The position numbers were made by a program, and so were the translations under genes. The notes below the pieces were generated by a model. It saw only the letters and a list, made by a program, of their open reading frames with translations, had not been told where the DNA came from and did not search any database. Positions 22,627 to 34,958 of a stretch of 64,000 nucleotides of DNA are shown here, one piece after another; position 1 is the stretch's first letter, and every line of letters starts with the position of its first letter. Location of the stretch: contig NC_056004.1 of assembly GCF_018446385.1 (NCBI RefSeq), positions 26,108,492-26,172,491 of the forward strand. The letters run 5' to 3'. This stretch comes from Zingiber officinale. Taxonomy: Eukaryota; Streptophyta; Magnoliopsida; Zingiberales; Zingiberaceae.

Positions 22627-25600
22627 ATGGCGCAAAGACGTCGATCGGGTGAATCATCATCCTCGCCACATCAATTAGCTGTAAAGGCTATCATTTTACA
22701 AACTCTGTGATATTGAGAAGCCGAACTAGTATGATTTAAATTTTTTTATTTTTATAAAGTATAGGGTTCAGTTGATGTTGGACAGAAACTGCATTGGAAC
22801 AGTGTCCTCGGTCACTTTAAAAGTTTTTTTCAACCATCCACGAAGAAAGGAACGCATGGAGGCGGTGTTATTTTACATGACCGACACATAGTGCTGATCA
22901 AACAGTCACCCTTTCGTATTTTTTTGGACATAGAAGATATGCAGCACATCCGTGGGATTTTGGTAAATATATTTGAAAATTGAGATTCAAGTAGTCAAAC
23001 CTTTAGATTCTCAGGTACAATTTATAAATTTGTATTTTAATTACAAAGTAGTTGTATGGTAAAATTTAAGCTTTTGCTAAACGTGGGCCTGATACGGCAT
23101 CTTATCAGGCCCAACGTGGGCCTAATACGATGGAGTATCAGTTCTTGATATGACATTGTATCATGTCCACGGTGTTCCTAATACTTTTGTATGTGTTGGT
23201 AGAATTCTAATAATAATTTAACTTGGTCAGGTGTTCCGGTTTGCTTCACAAGAGGAGACGTTTCATTGCTGCTCGGTATTGCAGACCGAGGAGCTTCAAT
23301 TCCGATTGATTCAGCTAAAGCATCCAGTGACCTTTTTCTAACTTACTTCTCAAACAAAAAAGAAGCTACTAGATCAAGAATTGAGGAGTTGCTTAAATTT
23401 TATGGCAATCGCGTTGAAGTCGAAGATGATGTTTTATTATTTTGCAAATTCTATATTTTGTATATATTTGTTTGTGTCTTATTTTCTTCTAGTACATATA
23501 AGGTCCCGTTAAGTCTTATAGATATAGTAGATGATTTTGAGAATCTTGATAGATTCAACTGGGTTGAATCAATCCATGAATTTATGGCTCCACAATTACC
23601 TAAGATTGGGGACATATTTTCATCAACTGAGACAAAACATGCTAACACCAACCTCCCTTACCTAAAGGGATTTGCTGGTCTTTTGGCAGTAAGTGTTTAA
23701 TTTGTGTGAAAATTTTTAATATTTTGCGAACAATTATAAAATACTTAACCCTTGTCATGGTGAATCAGGCATGGTTTTTGGAGCATGTTCCAATCCAAAA
23801 ACCATACAAAATAAAAGGAGCCAGAATAAATAAGTGGAGAAATATTCCTTCACATATTAGTAAGGTGAGAGAAATGATTAATCAAGTTTCATCTGAAGAG
23901 GTAAATTTAGAATACTTTGACTATAGTTTGGTAAAAAAGTACGGTTTTAACATGTGGTTTAATATTCTTACAGGTTGTGATTGACCTAATCCCTAACCAA
24001 GATGAAAGATCATTGGTTGAGAACCTTGCTGGCGTTGAGGACAGTCCACATGCAATGGAGGCATCACAAATTGAAGTGAGTGTAGGAGGAAGGCAGATTA
24101 ATAAGGATTGTTGTAATTGCATTATTCAAGCAAACATAAATAAAGAGCTAACAATGGAGAACATGCAATTGAAGGAGAGGGTGAAAGAGTTACTTAAAAT
24201 AGTTGGAAAAAAAAGGCATGGAATCTCAATATAGCGAGCCTGTAGACGATCCTCAAATTGAACCTGTAGGTGTTACAACAAGAAGTAGGAGAGGACGTGA
24301 CAGAAGTCGCTATAATTACAGGGATACTCCAATTGATAGTCCATTGTGGCTCAAAACTTTACCTAAGAGGCAGCGTAGAAATATACATATAAGTGAGCCT
24401 GCGGAAAAAGTTACAAGTATAGGAGAAGGAAAAAAATTTGTCAAAGAATATGTTGTTGTGGGCAAGGGGAAAGGAAAAATAGGTTTGGATGAAATGAAAG
24501 AAGAAATTAATATTGTACAAATGATGAAAGATAAATCTGATGAAGAGGCAGACAAGGATGTAGAAATGTTTGTCAAATATGACAAAATGAGGAAATAAGC
24601 AATTGTTGTAAGACGATATATGCAAATTTCTTTGCAATTTGTTAGATATAATGGATTATCTAATTGCCTTTTTTGTTTGTATGCATAGTATGTGAAGAAG
24701 CAATTTAAGTCTTCCAAGAAAAAAAACAAGACGAAGAGGTTGCGTACTTGTTAAAAGCCTTGGAGGAAATAAAGTATGTAAATTAAATAGTTGAATAGTA
24801 AAGTATAATATATGCATATCTGATTACATATTTGGGCTAAGGTTATCAAAAAGAAATTTGTAAAAATAATCTGTGATTTGTTTACTTTGTAGGTTTACAA
24901 ATGATATAGTTTGGGAGGAACCACCCTTTTGTTTAAATTTGTATTCCCTTTTATCTGGTGTGAATGGAGAAATGTTGATAAGAGGGGATGTAATCGACAC
25001 GTATTGTAAAATTTTATTTTTTATTCCCGTCTGGAAGCACATACAACAAGTCAATATATTGTTCAACATTCTTCACAGTAAGGAATTGATTTGATGATAG
25101 TAAAAAATAGAATTCTTTTTATTAGTTGGTTATGTATGTATGACTTTGCATATTTGTAGTCATTAATGAAATCGTCAAGTAAGTTTGCCTTCCAACACAT
25201 GATAAAAACGGATAGACGAGATGAAGAGGTAAGGTATATATTTATACCTTTGTGCAGTGATAATGCACACTTCCACTTGCTGGTGGTGGACACCAAATCA
25301 ATGACGTTCAATCAGTACAATTCTCTTGCAAGTGGAAGTAAATACAAATATGAATTTGAAGCATCGGTGAGCATCTAATAATAATGATATTGTTTGTATT
25401 TTAATATAAATGCTAGTTGATGGAAAATGAAAATTTCCTCTTCAATCTTCAGGTATCAGATTTTAAATTATATAGTCGTGAGCACGTTGCTGCTATTCAT
25501 CCAAACTTGGAAAGACATTATCCGTTTGATAGATGGGTCTCTCGCACAATTGAATGTCCACAACAACAAGCAAGGTAAATCGAGCACAAGGTGTGAATAT

Positions 25601-25798
25601 AAATAATGATAAAAAAATATTGACAATTAAAATGTTGTTGTTTTTTACAGCGTTGACTGTGGCTTCTTTGTAATGCAATACATTCGATGTCTCCTATATG
25701 ATATGAAGATGGACTTCAAACAAGGAGACATGAAAAAGATTAGAATTGATATAATGGTAGCAATTTTGAGGGATAAATATTTTCAAACATTGGATTAA
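22627..25798 (+). pseudogene. ULP1-like (C48) cysteine protease gene, module A of the MULE
   Basis: Transposon cargo resembling SUMO/ubiquitin-like proteases. Exons I can place: 22627-22680, 22765-23014, 23231-23688, 23769-23900, 23974 onward, then about 24892-25090, 25160-25370, 25453-25574 and 25651-25798. An N-terminal domain shared with module B carries 'SLIDIVDDFENLDRFNW'. A basic central region follows, then the C48 domain with 'FHLLVVD' (His) near 25274, 'QYNSL' near 25316, a Gln-rich 'CPQQQ', and 'VDCGFFVMQY' with the catalytic Cys codon at 25658. Lesions: an in-frame TGA at 22981 where module B has Trp, and a frameshift in the A-run near 24207-24214. Asp of the catalytic set appears as Asn. 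It is probably dead. Host substrate unknown. Confidence 0.85.
23085..23130. repeat. Isolated copies of the GGGCCTGATA motif inside module A intron
   Basis: 'gggcctgatacggcatcttatcaggccca' style inverted motif lies in the intron between 23015 and 23230. It is the same motif as in the inverted arrays 3 kb away. Confidence 0.7.
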
Positions 25799-26134
25799 AT
25801 ATCCAGTCTTGTAAGGAAAAAACTTGTATAGAATGTAAATGCAATTATTACGTAGTGTAGGACTTTTAATATCTTTGTATGTAGTCTTTGTTGTATAATA
25901 CGGTGGTATGTAGTGTATGAGAAGATTAGAAACTGTCACTGAAATATTAATAATATTGCATAGTGATTAGTCAGAAATATAAATCACAAAATACAAAATG
26001 CAATGCTGGTGCTTATCAGTAGAAAGAGACAATGTATATAAGTTGTAATGCACATCATTTCTATCTTCTCAAAACTGAAAACATGGTAACGGTTGGGATT
26101 GTTTAAAAAATCAAATAGGCTCGGACCAACAGTC
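25799..26134. other. Spacer between module A and the left array
   Basis: Probable 3' untranslated region of module A (AT-rich), then the decaying edge of the repeat array. No gene is seen. Confidence 0.5.
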
Positions 26135-27250
26135 GGTTTCCAGAGCACGTCACTAGGTTCCGTGCCAACTGCCACGGAGCAATACCTTATTAGAAATGGG
26201 GTATAAATACGTTTTGACACCAGATATACCATCTTCCCAGTTAGAACTTCACAGGGAACATGATTTCAGGTAGAACCAAATAGGGGAGGGCCATCAGTGG
26301 GTTTTGGTCAAAACCCACTGATGGACCTAGACACATCGGATTGGACCCATTTCAGCGCTAGTGGTATTCTGGAGTTGCAAGGACTCAGAATCTGGTGGCA
26401 AATAAATGTTTAAATATTTATAGGTGCTGGGAAAAATTTAAAATACAATCAGCCTCCGTTGGGCCTGATATGCTTGGATATCAGGCCCAACGTGGGCCTG
26501 ATATCCAAGCATATCAGGCCCAAAGTATAAATGGCAACTGGCACGGAGCCATACTCGTAATCCATGGTGTATAAATTATGTTTGACACCATAAATACCAT
26601 CTCCCACCAAGACCTTCACAGGGACTTGATTTCATGAAAATCCAAGTAGGGAGGGCCATCGGTGGGTTTTGACCAAAACCCACTTCTAGATACATCGGAT
26701 TGGACCCATTTCAGCGCTAGTGGTATTCGGAGTTGCAAGGACTCGAATCTGTGGCAAATAAATGTTTAAATATTTATAGGTCTGGGAAAAATTTAAAATA
26801 CAATCAGCCTCCGTGGGCCTGATATGCTTGGATATCGGGCCCAACGTGGAGCATATCAGGCCCAAAGTGGCCTTGGCACTTATAAATGGCAACTGGCACG
26901 GAGCCATACTTCGTAATCCATGGTGTATAAATTATGTTTGACACCATAAATACCATCTCCCCACCAAGACATTCACAGGGGACTTGATTTCATGAAAATC
27001 CAAGTAGGGGAGGGCCATCAGTGGGTTTTGGTCAAAACCCACTTATGGACCTAGACACATCAGATTGGACCCATTTCAGCTCTAGTGGTATTCTGGAGTT
27101 GCAAGGACTCAGAATCTGGTGGCAAATCATTATTTAAATATTTATAGGTGCTGGGAAAAATTTAAAATACAATCAGTCTCCGTTGGGCCTGCATATCAGG
27201 CCCAACGTGGGCCTGATATGAGTGCATATCAGGCCCAACGTGGGGGCTGA
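26135..27250 (-). repeat. Left tandem array, ~3 units of 350-370 bp
   Basis: Units carry in order: 'ccgtgcca' block, 'gtataaat', 'ttcacaggg', an inverted pair 'gtgggttttg…caaaaccca', 'caaggactcagaatctggtg', and a palindromic cluster of 'gggcctgatatgc' / 'gcatatcaggccc'. The second unit (26540-26890) has several short deletions. The orientation is opposite to the array at 30555-32436. The outermost unit is the most diverged. Confidence 0.92.
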
Positions 27251-27613
27251 TAACATAAAAACTATTATTTCAAAATAATAATAAATAATCTTACACATAA
27301 ATCGAGGCGATTAAATAAAATAAATTAATGAGATATCAGGCCCAAGTTTCAATCTGCAAAAGCGCACACTCTCCTGCTTCGGTCTTCATCTTCTTCTCGA
27401 AGCCATTCAACGCAGCTCCGGGCCAAAACCCACTCTTCCTTCACTGGCGTTCAAGAATCATTTCCGTACGGAGGTCGGTTGCTCATTTAGTTAAGCTTTC
27501 TATAACCGGTTAACCTAGGGTTTGTGTGGGTGTGTTAGAATAAGAGCGTAGTCGTTATTACGGGAACTAAGAGTTGATTTTCTGTGTGTGGTTATACAGT
27601 ACGTAGGTTCGCA

Positions 27614-30453
27614 ATGGCAACAAAAGAAGTCTCCACAAGTCTGTGTGCTGATCGACCAAATTATCAAAGTTACGTCAACAGAGGAAGAACTAAAAGAATG
27701 AACTGGAAAAGTACCATTTGCCACTTTAGAAAGTTTATCTCTTCTGTTAACCCGACTGCAGAACAAGAACAGATGATTCGAGGCACACCTTTTTCCTGGA
27801 TCCTCGACCTCCCTGATAGTTCTTTTGTAAGAGCTCAGGTACAAAATATGTTTGATAACTGGGATCATAAGGAAAAAAACTTTATCTTCCATGGGAAGAA
27901 GCTCAATTTTACAAAGGTAGATGTGGGACTGATTCTTGGCCTACCCGACAATGGAGATATAGTTCGTCTCGATTTAAATGAGGCTTCAAGCGCACTGTAC
28001 ATGGAGTTTTTCCGAGAATCGGATTGTTCTGCCAAACATTTAGAGAAACTGATTAGGAAGTCTAGATCAAACGACAAGCTGTATTGTCAGCTTTTTATCC
28101 TGTATTTTTTTACAACAGTTCTGTTTTGTGGGAGTAGCAGTGTTCTCAGAATATCTGTGCTCTCCCTAATTGACTGTGTAGATGATTTTGAGAACTTAGC
28201 TAGGTTTAACTGGTGCAATGCAGTATACAGTTTCATGGCTCAACAATTAGACTCCATTGGATTGGAGCTTACATTAAGACCAAAATCATAGGTTGCTGAT
28301 GCAACGCCCAAGGCCCCCTTGCTAAAGGGATTTCCAAATATTTTAGCTGTAAGTCCGATTACATATATAGCAAGATATGTGTAAAGATTATGAATTATTT
28401 TTATAATCATATTGTAGGTATGGGTGTGTGAGCACATCAGCATTATTGATCTAGACCATCCAGAAAAATTGCCAAGAATACTACGATGGAGGTGGCCTAA
28501 CTATCATGTTGACACAGTAAAAAAAATGATAGACCGTGTAACTGCAGATAAAATTTTAGTAGATTTAATTCCGACAGAATCAGAGTTTAATTTACTACCA
28601 AACCGGCCTCAGCGATCTGAGTATCTTGAGTTGGTTGGCCAAGGATCTTTACATCAAGCCGAAGAAGGCCAACTCCAGTGTAACGATACCGTAGATTGTA
28701 GTTTGTGCAAGGAAAAGGATAACAAAATTAAGAGTTTAAAGCAAGAATTACATAAAACTTCTCAAAGTTTGGAGGAAGCTAATAAAAACCTGGCAACGGT
28801 GATAGAAGAAAAGGATAGTCTAGTAGCAGTAAAGGATATTGTGATTGCTGATATGGAAGCTATGCTTAAAGAAAAGGATCAACAAATAAGTGAACTGCGT
28901 AAAGAACGGGATACGAGTGGCAACAAGGCTGACACTATAAATTCTGACGTGGATAACAGAATTTTAACTGTAAAAGACAAAATCATAGCCGATGCCGAAA
29001 ATAAGATTAAAGAGCTCCAACAAATCATACAGAGCATATCAGGGGAGCCAAGAGTATCAGAAGGCATAGACCCAGCATCAGAAGGCATAGACCCTAATCT
29101 GCCTATAATTCCAACTAATTTTCGGGTAGGCCCCAAAAGAAAGAGAACCCAGAGAAGGTTGATATCCCAATGCACCAAAAAAAAAGGCAAACAGGTTGTT
29201 CTTAGTGTCGAACCAGATGCTCCTGCACCATCAAAGACAGAAAATACAAGTTCATCACAGATAGAAACACAATGTCATGAAATTAACAAGGTCAAAACCA
29301 AAATATTGAAGGTACGGTCGAGAGTAGGTAAGTTGTTATTTTAGAATCCTTAATGACATAGTATTATTTTAATTATCTCAGCAAGCAAAAACATTTTTTT
29401 AAAAGAGCAAAGATGATGTGATAGCCGATGCATTGTTGAAGCTCAGTTAGTTAAGGTAACGTAGTTGCCAACCTAAATTCTTAACCCACATGTCAACAAA
29501 GGATTATTATTGGAGTTTAATGATAATTTTTTTATTTTCAATTTATTAAATACCATTGACTGTATACTTGTGTGTAGGGTGACGGTGCAACCAATATGGG
29601 CAAATGATAATTTCTCCTTAGATATGCAATCTTTTATGACAATATTTGATTGGACACAATATACCAATGGGGATTGCATAAATGTTTATTGGAATATTCT
29701 TGCTAATGAAGTCAAACACTCTAACTCACCATACCACCCATCCATATTTTGTGGGGTTGGATTCCCAGTATGTCCCTTATCTCATTGTAAATTGTTTAAA
29801 TTATATATTGGATGCAGTCACCATAATAGCTCTATTATTTATATAGGACTTGTTCGGAATGATGCACGTGGATACATTGAAACAAACTGCAAAAACAGAT
29901 GACGACAAGGACATTAGATATATTTTTTGTCCTCTACATAACCAAGATGATCATTGGCATCTAATGGTCATGGACCTGGAGGAACGACAAATAATTCATT
30001 ATAACTCTCTTGGCACCACAGAAAATTACACTTCTGTTTTTAATCAAACTGTAAGTAACACATTTGTTATATCCAATAATCATTGTTTATGTATTAATTA
30101 CTATGGTTTGATATTTGTAGGTGTTGTTTTTTAAGGAGCTGAACTGGTCATACTATAACATATGGCATAAAGGTTTAGAACCATTCTCCAGGAGAGAGTA
30201 TAAAACGATGCAAGTTATTGGCCCCACACAAAGCAAATCGTAAGTATTAGTGTATGTTCCATAATAATTCTATTTGCCTTTTCTATGATGGATTGTGCCT
30301 TTGTTTTATAGGTTGGATTGTGCTTTTTTTATAATGCGCTATGCAGAGAGTTTGATGTTCCGGAGATCTACAGACTTTGTACAAGCTGATATGAGAGCTT
30401 ATAGATTTAGACTTGGACACAAAATCATGTCTGACAAAAACTTTAAACTATAG
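27614..30453 (+). pseudogene. ULP1-like (C48) cysteine protease gene, module B of the MULE
   Basis: Homologue of module A lying between the two inverted arrays. Exons: 27614-28348, 28418-29327, a short uncertain exon near 29400-29450, 29578-29767, 29847-30050, 30121-30239, 30312-30453. The N-terminal domain (res ~30-245) includes 'VDVGLILGLPDNG' and 'VDDFENLARFNW'. A long coiled coil covers about res 340-450, with a 'VDCSLCKEKD' start, then a basic 'KRKRTQRR' stretch that could act as a nuclear signal. The C48 domain has 'DHWHLMVMD' (His near 29952), 'HYNSL' (Asn where Asp is usual), 'PTQSKS' and 'LDCAFFIMRY' (Cys codon 30319). One in-frame TAG at 28289 interrupts exon 1; module A stays open there. 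Otherwise well preserved. Substrate unknown. Confidence 0.87.
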
Positions 30454-30554
30454 AAATAGTGAACAATTGTAATAATTTATTGTAGTAATGATTTACTGTT
30501 TGTGTAACTAAAATTTATGGTGAATAAAATTATTGTAAATTAAATTTATAAGAA

Positions 30555-32436
30555 AGGATACCATACCAAGGCCACTTTGGGTCTGATATGTTTGGATATC
30601 AGGCCCACGTTGGGCCTGATATCCAAGTATATCAGGCCCAACGGAGGCTGATTGTATTTTAAATTTTTCTCACCACCTATAAATATTTAAACATTTATTT
30701 GCCACCAGATTCTGAGTCCTTGCAACTACAGAATACCACTAGAGCTGAAATGGGTCCAATCCGATGTGTCTAGGTCCATCAGTGGGTTTTGACCAAAACC
30801 CACTGATGGCCCTCCCCTATTTGGATTTTCATGAAATCAAGTCCCCTGTGAAGGTCTTGGTGGGGAGATGGTATTTATGGTGTCAAACATAATTTATACA
30901 CGATGGATTACGAAGTATGGCTCCGTGCCAGTTGCCATTTATAAGTGCCAAGGCCACTTTGGGCCTGATATGCTTGGATATCAGGCCCACGTTGGGCCTG
31001 ATATCCAAGCATATCAGGCCCAACGGAGGCTGATTGTATTTTAAATTTTTCCCAGCACCTATAAATATTTAAACATTTATTTGCCACCAGATTCTGAGTC
31101 CTTGCAACTCCAGAATACCACTAGCGCTGAAATGGGTCCAATCCGATGTGTCTAGGTCCATTAGTGGGTTTTGACCAAAACCCACTGATGGCCCTCCCCT
31201 ACTTGGATTTTCATGAAATCAAGTCCCCTGTGAATGTCTTGGTGGGGAGATGGTATTTATGGTGTCAAACATAATTTATACACCATGGATTACGAAGTAT
31301 GGCTCCGTGCCAGTTGTCATTTATAAGTGCCAAGGCCACTTTGGGCCTGATATGCTTGGATATCAGGCCCAACGGAGGCTGATTGTATTTTAAATTTTTC
31401 CCACCACCTATAAATATTTAAACATTTATTTGCCACCAGATTCTGAGTCCTTGCAACTCCAGAATACCACTAGCGCTGAAATGGGTCCAATCCGATGTGT
31501 CTAGGTCCATCAGTGGGTTTTGACCAAAACCCACTGATGGCCCTCCCCTACTTGGATTTTCATGAAATCAAGTCCCCTGTGAAGGTCTTGGTGGGGAGAT
31601 GGTATTTATGGTGTCAAACATAATTTATACACCATGGATTACGAAGTATGGCTCCGTGCCAGTTGCCATTTATAAGTGCCAAGGCCACTTTGGGCCTGAT
31701 ATCCAAGCATATCAGGCCCAACGGAGGCTGATTGTATTTTAAATTTTTCCCAGCACCTATAAATATTTAAACATTTATTTGCCACCAGATTCTGAGTCCT
31801 TGCAACTCCAGAATACCACTAGCGCTGAAATGAATCCAATCCGATGTGTCTAGGTCCATCAGTGGGTTTTGACCAAAACCCACTGATGGCCCTCCCCTAT
31901 TTGGATTTTCATGAAATCAAGTCCCCTGCGAAGGTCTTGGTGGGGAGATGGTATTTATGGTGTCAAACATAATTTATACACCATGGATTACGAAGTATGG
32001 CTCCGTGCCAATTGCCATTTATAAGTGTCAAGGCCACTTTGGGCCTGATATGCTTGGATATCAGGCCCACGTTGGGCCTGATATCCAAGCATATCAGGCC
32101 CACGTTAGGCCTGATATCCAAGCATATCAGGCCCAACGGAGGCTGATTGTATTTTAAATTTTTCCCAGCACCTATAAATATTTAAACATTTATTTGCCAC
32201 CAGATTCTGAGTCCTTGCAACTCCAGAATACCACTAGCGCTGAAATGGGTCCAATCTGATGTGTCTAGGTCCATCAGTGGGTTTTGACCAAAACCCACTG
32301 ATGGCCCTCTCCTACTTGGATTTTCATGAAATCAAGTCCCCTGTGAAGGTCTTGGTGGGAAGACGGTATTTATGGTGTCAAACATAATTTATACACCATG
32401 GATTAGGAAGTATGGCACTGTGCCAGTAGGCACGGA
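30555..32436 (+). repeat. Right tandem array, ~5 units of 347-384 bp
   Basis: Units begin with palindromic 'gggcctgatatgcttggata' clusters at about 30575, 30958, 31342, 31691 and 32038, so spacing is 383, 384, 349 and 347 bp. Differences in length come from gain or loss of one palindromic GGGCCTGATATC block. Between units sequence identity is very high, so the array was homogenised recently. It is the reverse complement of the left array, making a >1-kb inverted repeat around module B. Confidence 0.95.
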
Positions 32437-32798
32437 ACAGTGCACACCTTTTCTTTTTCTACCCTATGGAATGGATTACTACACTCCCTTTGTGCATGTT
32501 TTAACACATCTATATTTCACTACATATTAATGTGACTTTGAAATTACGAACCCCTTCCTATTGAATTGAAATGTATCGCATTTTTATTTGACACAATGGA
32601 GATATGGTGTGAAGTATTATTTCTGCCTTGCAGGTGATGGTTTACACTTCTCATACCTACCATAAAACTGTAACACAAACTAAATACTCCATAAACGTAT
32701 ATAACAGAAACATCACTTTTAACAACTGTTTGTCTTACAAACCTATTTATGTACTTCATACAAAACATATGCCTCAACTCCTCCAATTTACAATTTAG
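32437..32798. other. Spacer between right array and mudrA
   Basis: Probably the 3' flank of the mudrA gene. No coding sequence is seen. Confidence 0.5.
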
Positions 32799-34958
32799 TC
32801 AAGATCCAGGGGCTGGCGGCATTCTACAGGTCCTCCGATTATGGCCCAGTTGTTTGCACCTGCTGCATTTGATTTTTACCTTCCCATTATGTTTTGACTC
32901 GATCCTTGCCTTCTTTCGCCTACCAGGCTGCACAAGGCTACGGGGACATAGCACTATAATGTTGTTGACACCCCTAGGCCAAAATTCTTTGCTTCGACAG
33001 GGGTAAATACGATCCATGTATGTCGTTTTCCAATTATGTGAATGAAAGTAATGCTCATAATATGAGAGTGTTCCGGTGAATTATGACGGCATTTGCATGT
33101 GAGCAAGGCAATCCTGAAATTTGAAACTCCCCACAGTTACAATATTTTCTCTCCAAATCAACAATGTATGAGGCACCCCATGTCTCTACTTCCATTTCGG
33201 ATTGAGAGTAGGGGTGGACTTTATATCGTCTAGCTTTCTCCCTCCTTGATTGCATTTCTTTGGTAGCATGAGGTGTCAACGCTACATACCATTTCGACGC
33301 TTCCTCCTTACGGTTACAGAACCATTGAGCTACCTTTCTTCTGGTATTATCAATTAACCTGTTTATCGGAAGTTCACGCGTCTCCTTGAACAAAGCATTT
33401 AAACTCTCTACACAATTGGTGGTTAGCATTGTGTACCTTCTCCCACTAAAGTGTGCATTAGCCCATCTTTTAGGGTCAATGTTCTGAAGCCACTTATGAG
33501 CATCTGGATGTTTTCCAAGCATGGACTGCATTATGAGATCATATTGTAGTGTTGTGTTTGCTCGAGCAGCTGCCCAAAACAACCCTAAACCTAACCTACT
33601 GCCAGTATCTGTTACCATATTGCAAGACATGTGGTGGCAACAAAAAGCATGATGGGCAGTAGGGTATACTTTCCTAACTGCTACTATAATGCCACGATGT
33701 CTATCTGATACTATACTCATTGACTCTGGATCAACATTAAAGAATCTCTTCGTATGATCCAGAAACCACTCCCATGCAGACCCACATTCAACTTCAGCGA
33801 CTCCAAAGGCTATTGGGAGGACATTGTCATTAGCATCTATTGATGTAGCCATCAACAACACACCCGGATATTTGCCTCTTAGGTGTGTGACATCAATTTC
33901 AATTAATTTACGCAGATAAGACCTAAATACTCTCCTACAAGCTCCTAAACCCCAAAAACATCGTTGGAACTGATTATCCCCATTCCTGTGTAGTGCAACA
34001 TAGGTTTCAGGATCCCTTACTCTTAACTCACGCAGATATAGTGGAAGATCTCTATATGCTTGATCATAATCTCCAACAACTTTCTTCATCGCTTTCTCTC
34101 GAGCTATGTAAGCTTTTCTGTAGGATATGGTCACTCCGAACCTGGCTTTTATATCTGCTATAATCATACTTGGCTTGTATTGTTCATTAGCAAGAAATTG
34201 CTCTTCAACAAAAGAAGCTACAAAGGATGAAGAGCATGCTTGATGATCAGCACTTTCCCTAATGGTGCCACATTGGTGTTTCTTTATATATTTCGTAACA
34301 ATGAACTCGACATCCCCCCTGACAACTACTCTCCACTTACACGGTTGATTGAAGCAGACAGCTTTTACTTTATTTTTTCGAGTGTCAACTGGGTTATATC
34401 TCATATGTTTAACCATGGCATGCTTCACAAGTTGATTCTTGAACTCTTGTCGAGACTGAAATATCTGTCCTACAAAAAATTCATGCTGATCTGTTGCCTC
34501 TTCAATTGGCCTTTGGAGCAATCGAGAATTTAGAATATATGGATCATCAGCTATTGGGAACTCCTCCTCTAAGTCACTATACTGCTCTTGAGATATTTCA
34601 TATTGTTCAATCTGCATATCATCAGCAAAGAATTCTTGTACATTTGTATTGCATTGCATTTCCTCTCCATTTCGGTTATAATACCCTTCCTCCTCACTCC
34701 AACTAGGCTCATAGTAATCAACAAGTGTTGCACACGGATCAGAACCTCATCTTCTTGAATACTAGCTTCTTCATTTAGATCAAATGTGAAATTACTGCTC
34801 GTATTTCTATTTGTGTTATGCACACAAGTATACTGTGAAGATGATGGAATATTTGTTCTGGATACTTCTCCTACATTATCTGCATGTCCAATACTAGAAG
34901 TTGCATCAAGAGTATTCCATATCTCAGATAGAATTTCGTCAGTTATATGATCATCCCT
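32799..34958 (-). pseudogene. mudrA-type MULE transposase, nearly intact
   Basis: Cut-and-paste transposase of the element. A 534-aa open frame (34659-33055) has the MuDR N-terminal domain (res ~60-130). Its MULE catalytic core holds Asp256 ('EIDVTHL'), Asp319 ('VSDRHRG'), a 'CCHHMSCN' segment and Glu418 ('NCVESLN'), so the expected DDE residues are all there. A SWIM zinc finger follows (Cys507, Cys509, Cys519, His521). Upstream coding continues to a likely acceptor at 34958 but needs a one-base shift near 34743. Downstream coding continues ('WKTTYMDRIYP') after a second shift near 33060 and ends in a CCHC knuckle 'CSRCKQLGHNRRTC'. Two frameshifts, so probably inactive or mis-assembled. A first exon further upstream was not found. 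Confidence 0.9.

Noticed and set aside
26135..32436. CRISPR-like array
   Set aside because: Repeats are ~350-380 bp without short regular spacers, in a plant nuclear context; they are transposon tandem arrays.
26135..32436. Module B as an independently inserted MULE with its own 9-bp duplication
   Set aside because: I could not find a matching duplication at the array edges, so independent insertion is not supported, though not excluded.
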